64,000 bases of DNA, taken from assembly GCA_016716365.1 (NCBI GenBank), contig JADJWM010000019.1:124001-188000 (forward strand). Reading direction: 5' to 3'. Positions 63,998 to 64,000 of this stretch are shown here, piece after piece. Every line of letters begins with the position of its first letter. The stretch's first letter is position 1. The notes below the pieces were generated by a model. The model was not told the origin of the DNA, searched no databases, and worked only from the letters and a program-made list of their open reading frames with translations. The position numbers and the translations under genes were made by a program. This DNA is from Chloracidobacterium sp. GTDB lineage: Bacteria > Acidobacteriota > Blastocatellia > Pyrinomonadales > Pyrinomonadaceae.

Positions 63998-64000
63998 ACC

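Overview
The window looks like a chromosomal segment of a free-living Gram-negative-type bacterium, most probably an Acidobacteriota member of the Blastocatellia/Pyrinomonadales kind. That is an inference from the gene style (DUF1800 protein, RHS/VCBS proteins, rhomboid, GlcD, G+C-rich flanks), not from a marker gene.

Layout. The left flank (1-1883) carries the start of a TM0106-type RecB-like nuclease that runs off the left edge, then a 105-bp tandem repeat. A tRNA-Asn(GTT) gene at 1884-1958 is the integration site of a 51.4-kb genomic island (1912-53271). The island is bounded by a 49-bp perfect direct repeat of the tRNA 3' half (1912-1960 and 53272-53320), with a tyrosine integrase next to the right end and a 19-bp putative arm-site motif inside each end. 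The right flank (53321-64000) is ordinary chromosome: FAD-linked glycolate oxidase, dicarboxylate symporter, rhomboid protease, glycosyltransferases, a methyltransferase, a DUF1800 protein and a secreted protein.

Island cargo from left to right: (i) 2.0-6.5 kb, a TraD/HerA-like ATPase with a nuclease-like tail, coupled to a serine recombinase protein that lacks its catalytic domain; (ii) 7-11.2 kb, an SMR transporter, a second integrase, and a tail-to-tail pair of a YkgJ-type Cys-cluster protein and a toroid-CHAT protease, each preceded by the same 23-bp sequence; (iii) 11.3-12.5 kb, a dead IS3 element fused to a resolvase fragment; (iv) 12.7-15.5 kb, a secreted nuclease plus a membrane metallophosphoesterase; (v) 15.7-25 kb, a broken transposase, an RHS fragment and a full RHS polymorphic toxin with a JAB-like tip, a candidate lipoprotein immunity protein and a VCBS-repeat protein; (vi) 26-38 kb, an eroding accessory zone (helicase, resolvase, ParDE and GGDEF remnants) with DUF2958 genes, a small C2H2 zinc-finger protein and a three-cupin operon; (vii) 38-41.7 kb, two orphan polymorphic-toxin cassettes, one a YwqJ-like deaminase with SUKH-3 immunity; (viii) 41.8-48.5 kb, a G+C-rich five-gene operon; (ix) 48.9-53.1 kb, an XRE, RuvC-like, small protein and large serine recombinase operon, then the island integrase.

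The strongest candidate for an undescribed system is region viii. It encodes a metallo-beta-lactamase/caspase-like fusion, a small linker protein, an XRE-ImmA/IrrE regulator-protease under a palindromic operator, a small unknown protein, and a Zn-peptidase fused to a dCTP-deaminase domain behind a terminator-like hairpin. I read it as a regulated protease plus nucleotide-depletion conflict (probably anti-phage) system. The second candidate is the CHAT/YkgJ pair in region ii. No relaxase, replication initiator or complete conjugation apparatus is visible, so the island is integrative and perhaps mobilisable rather than self-conjugative.
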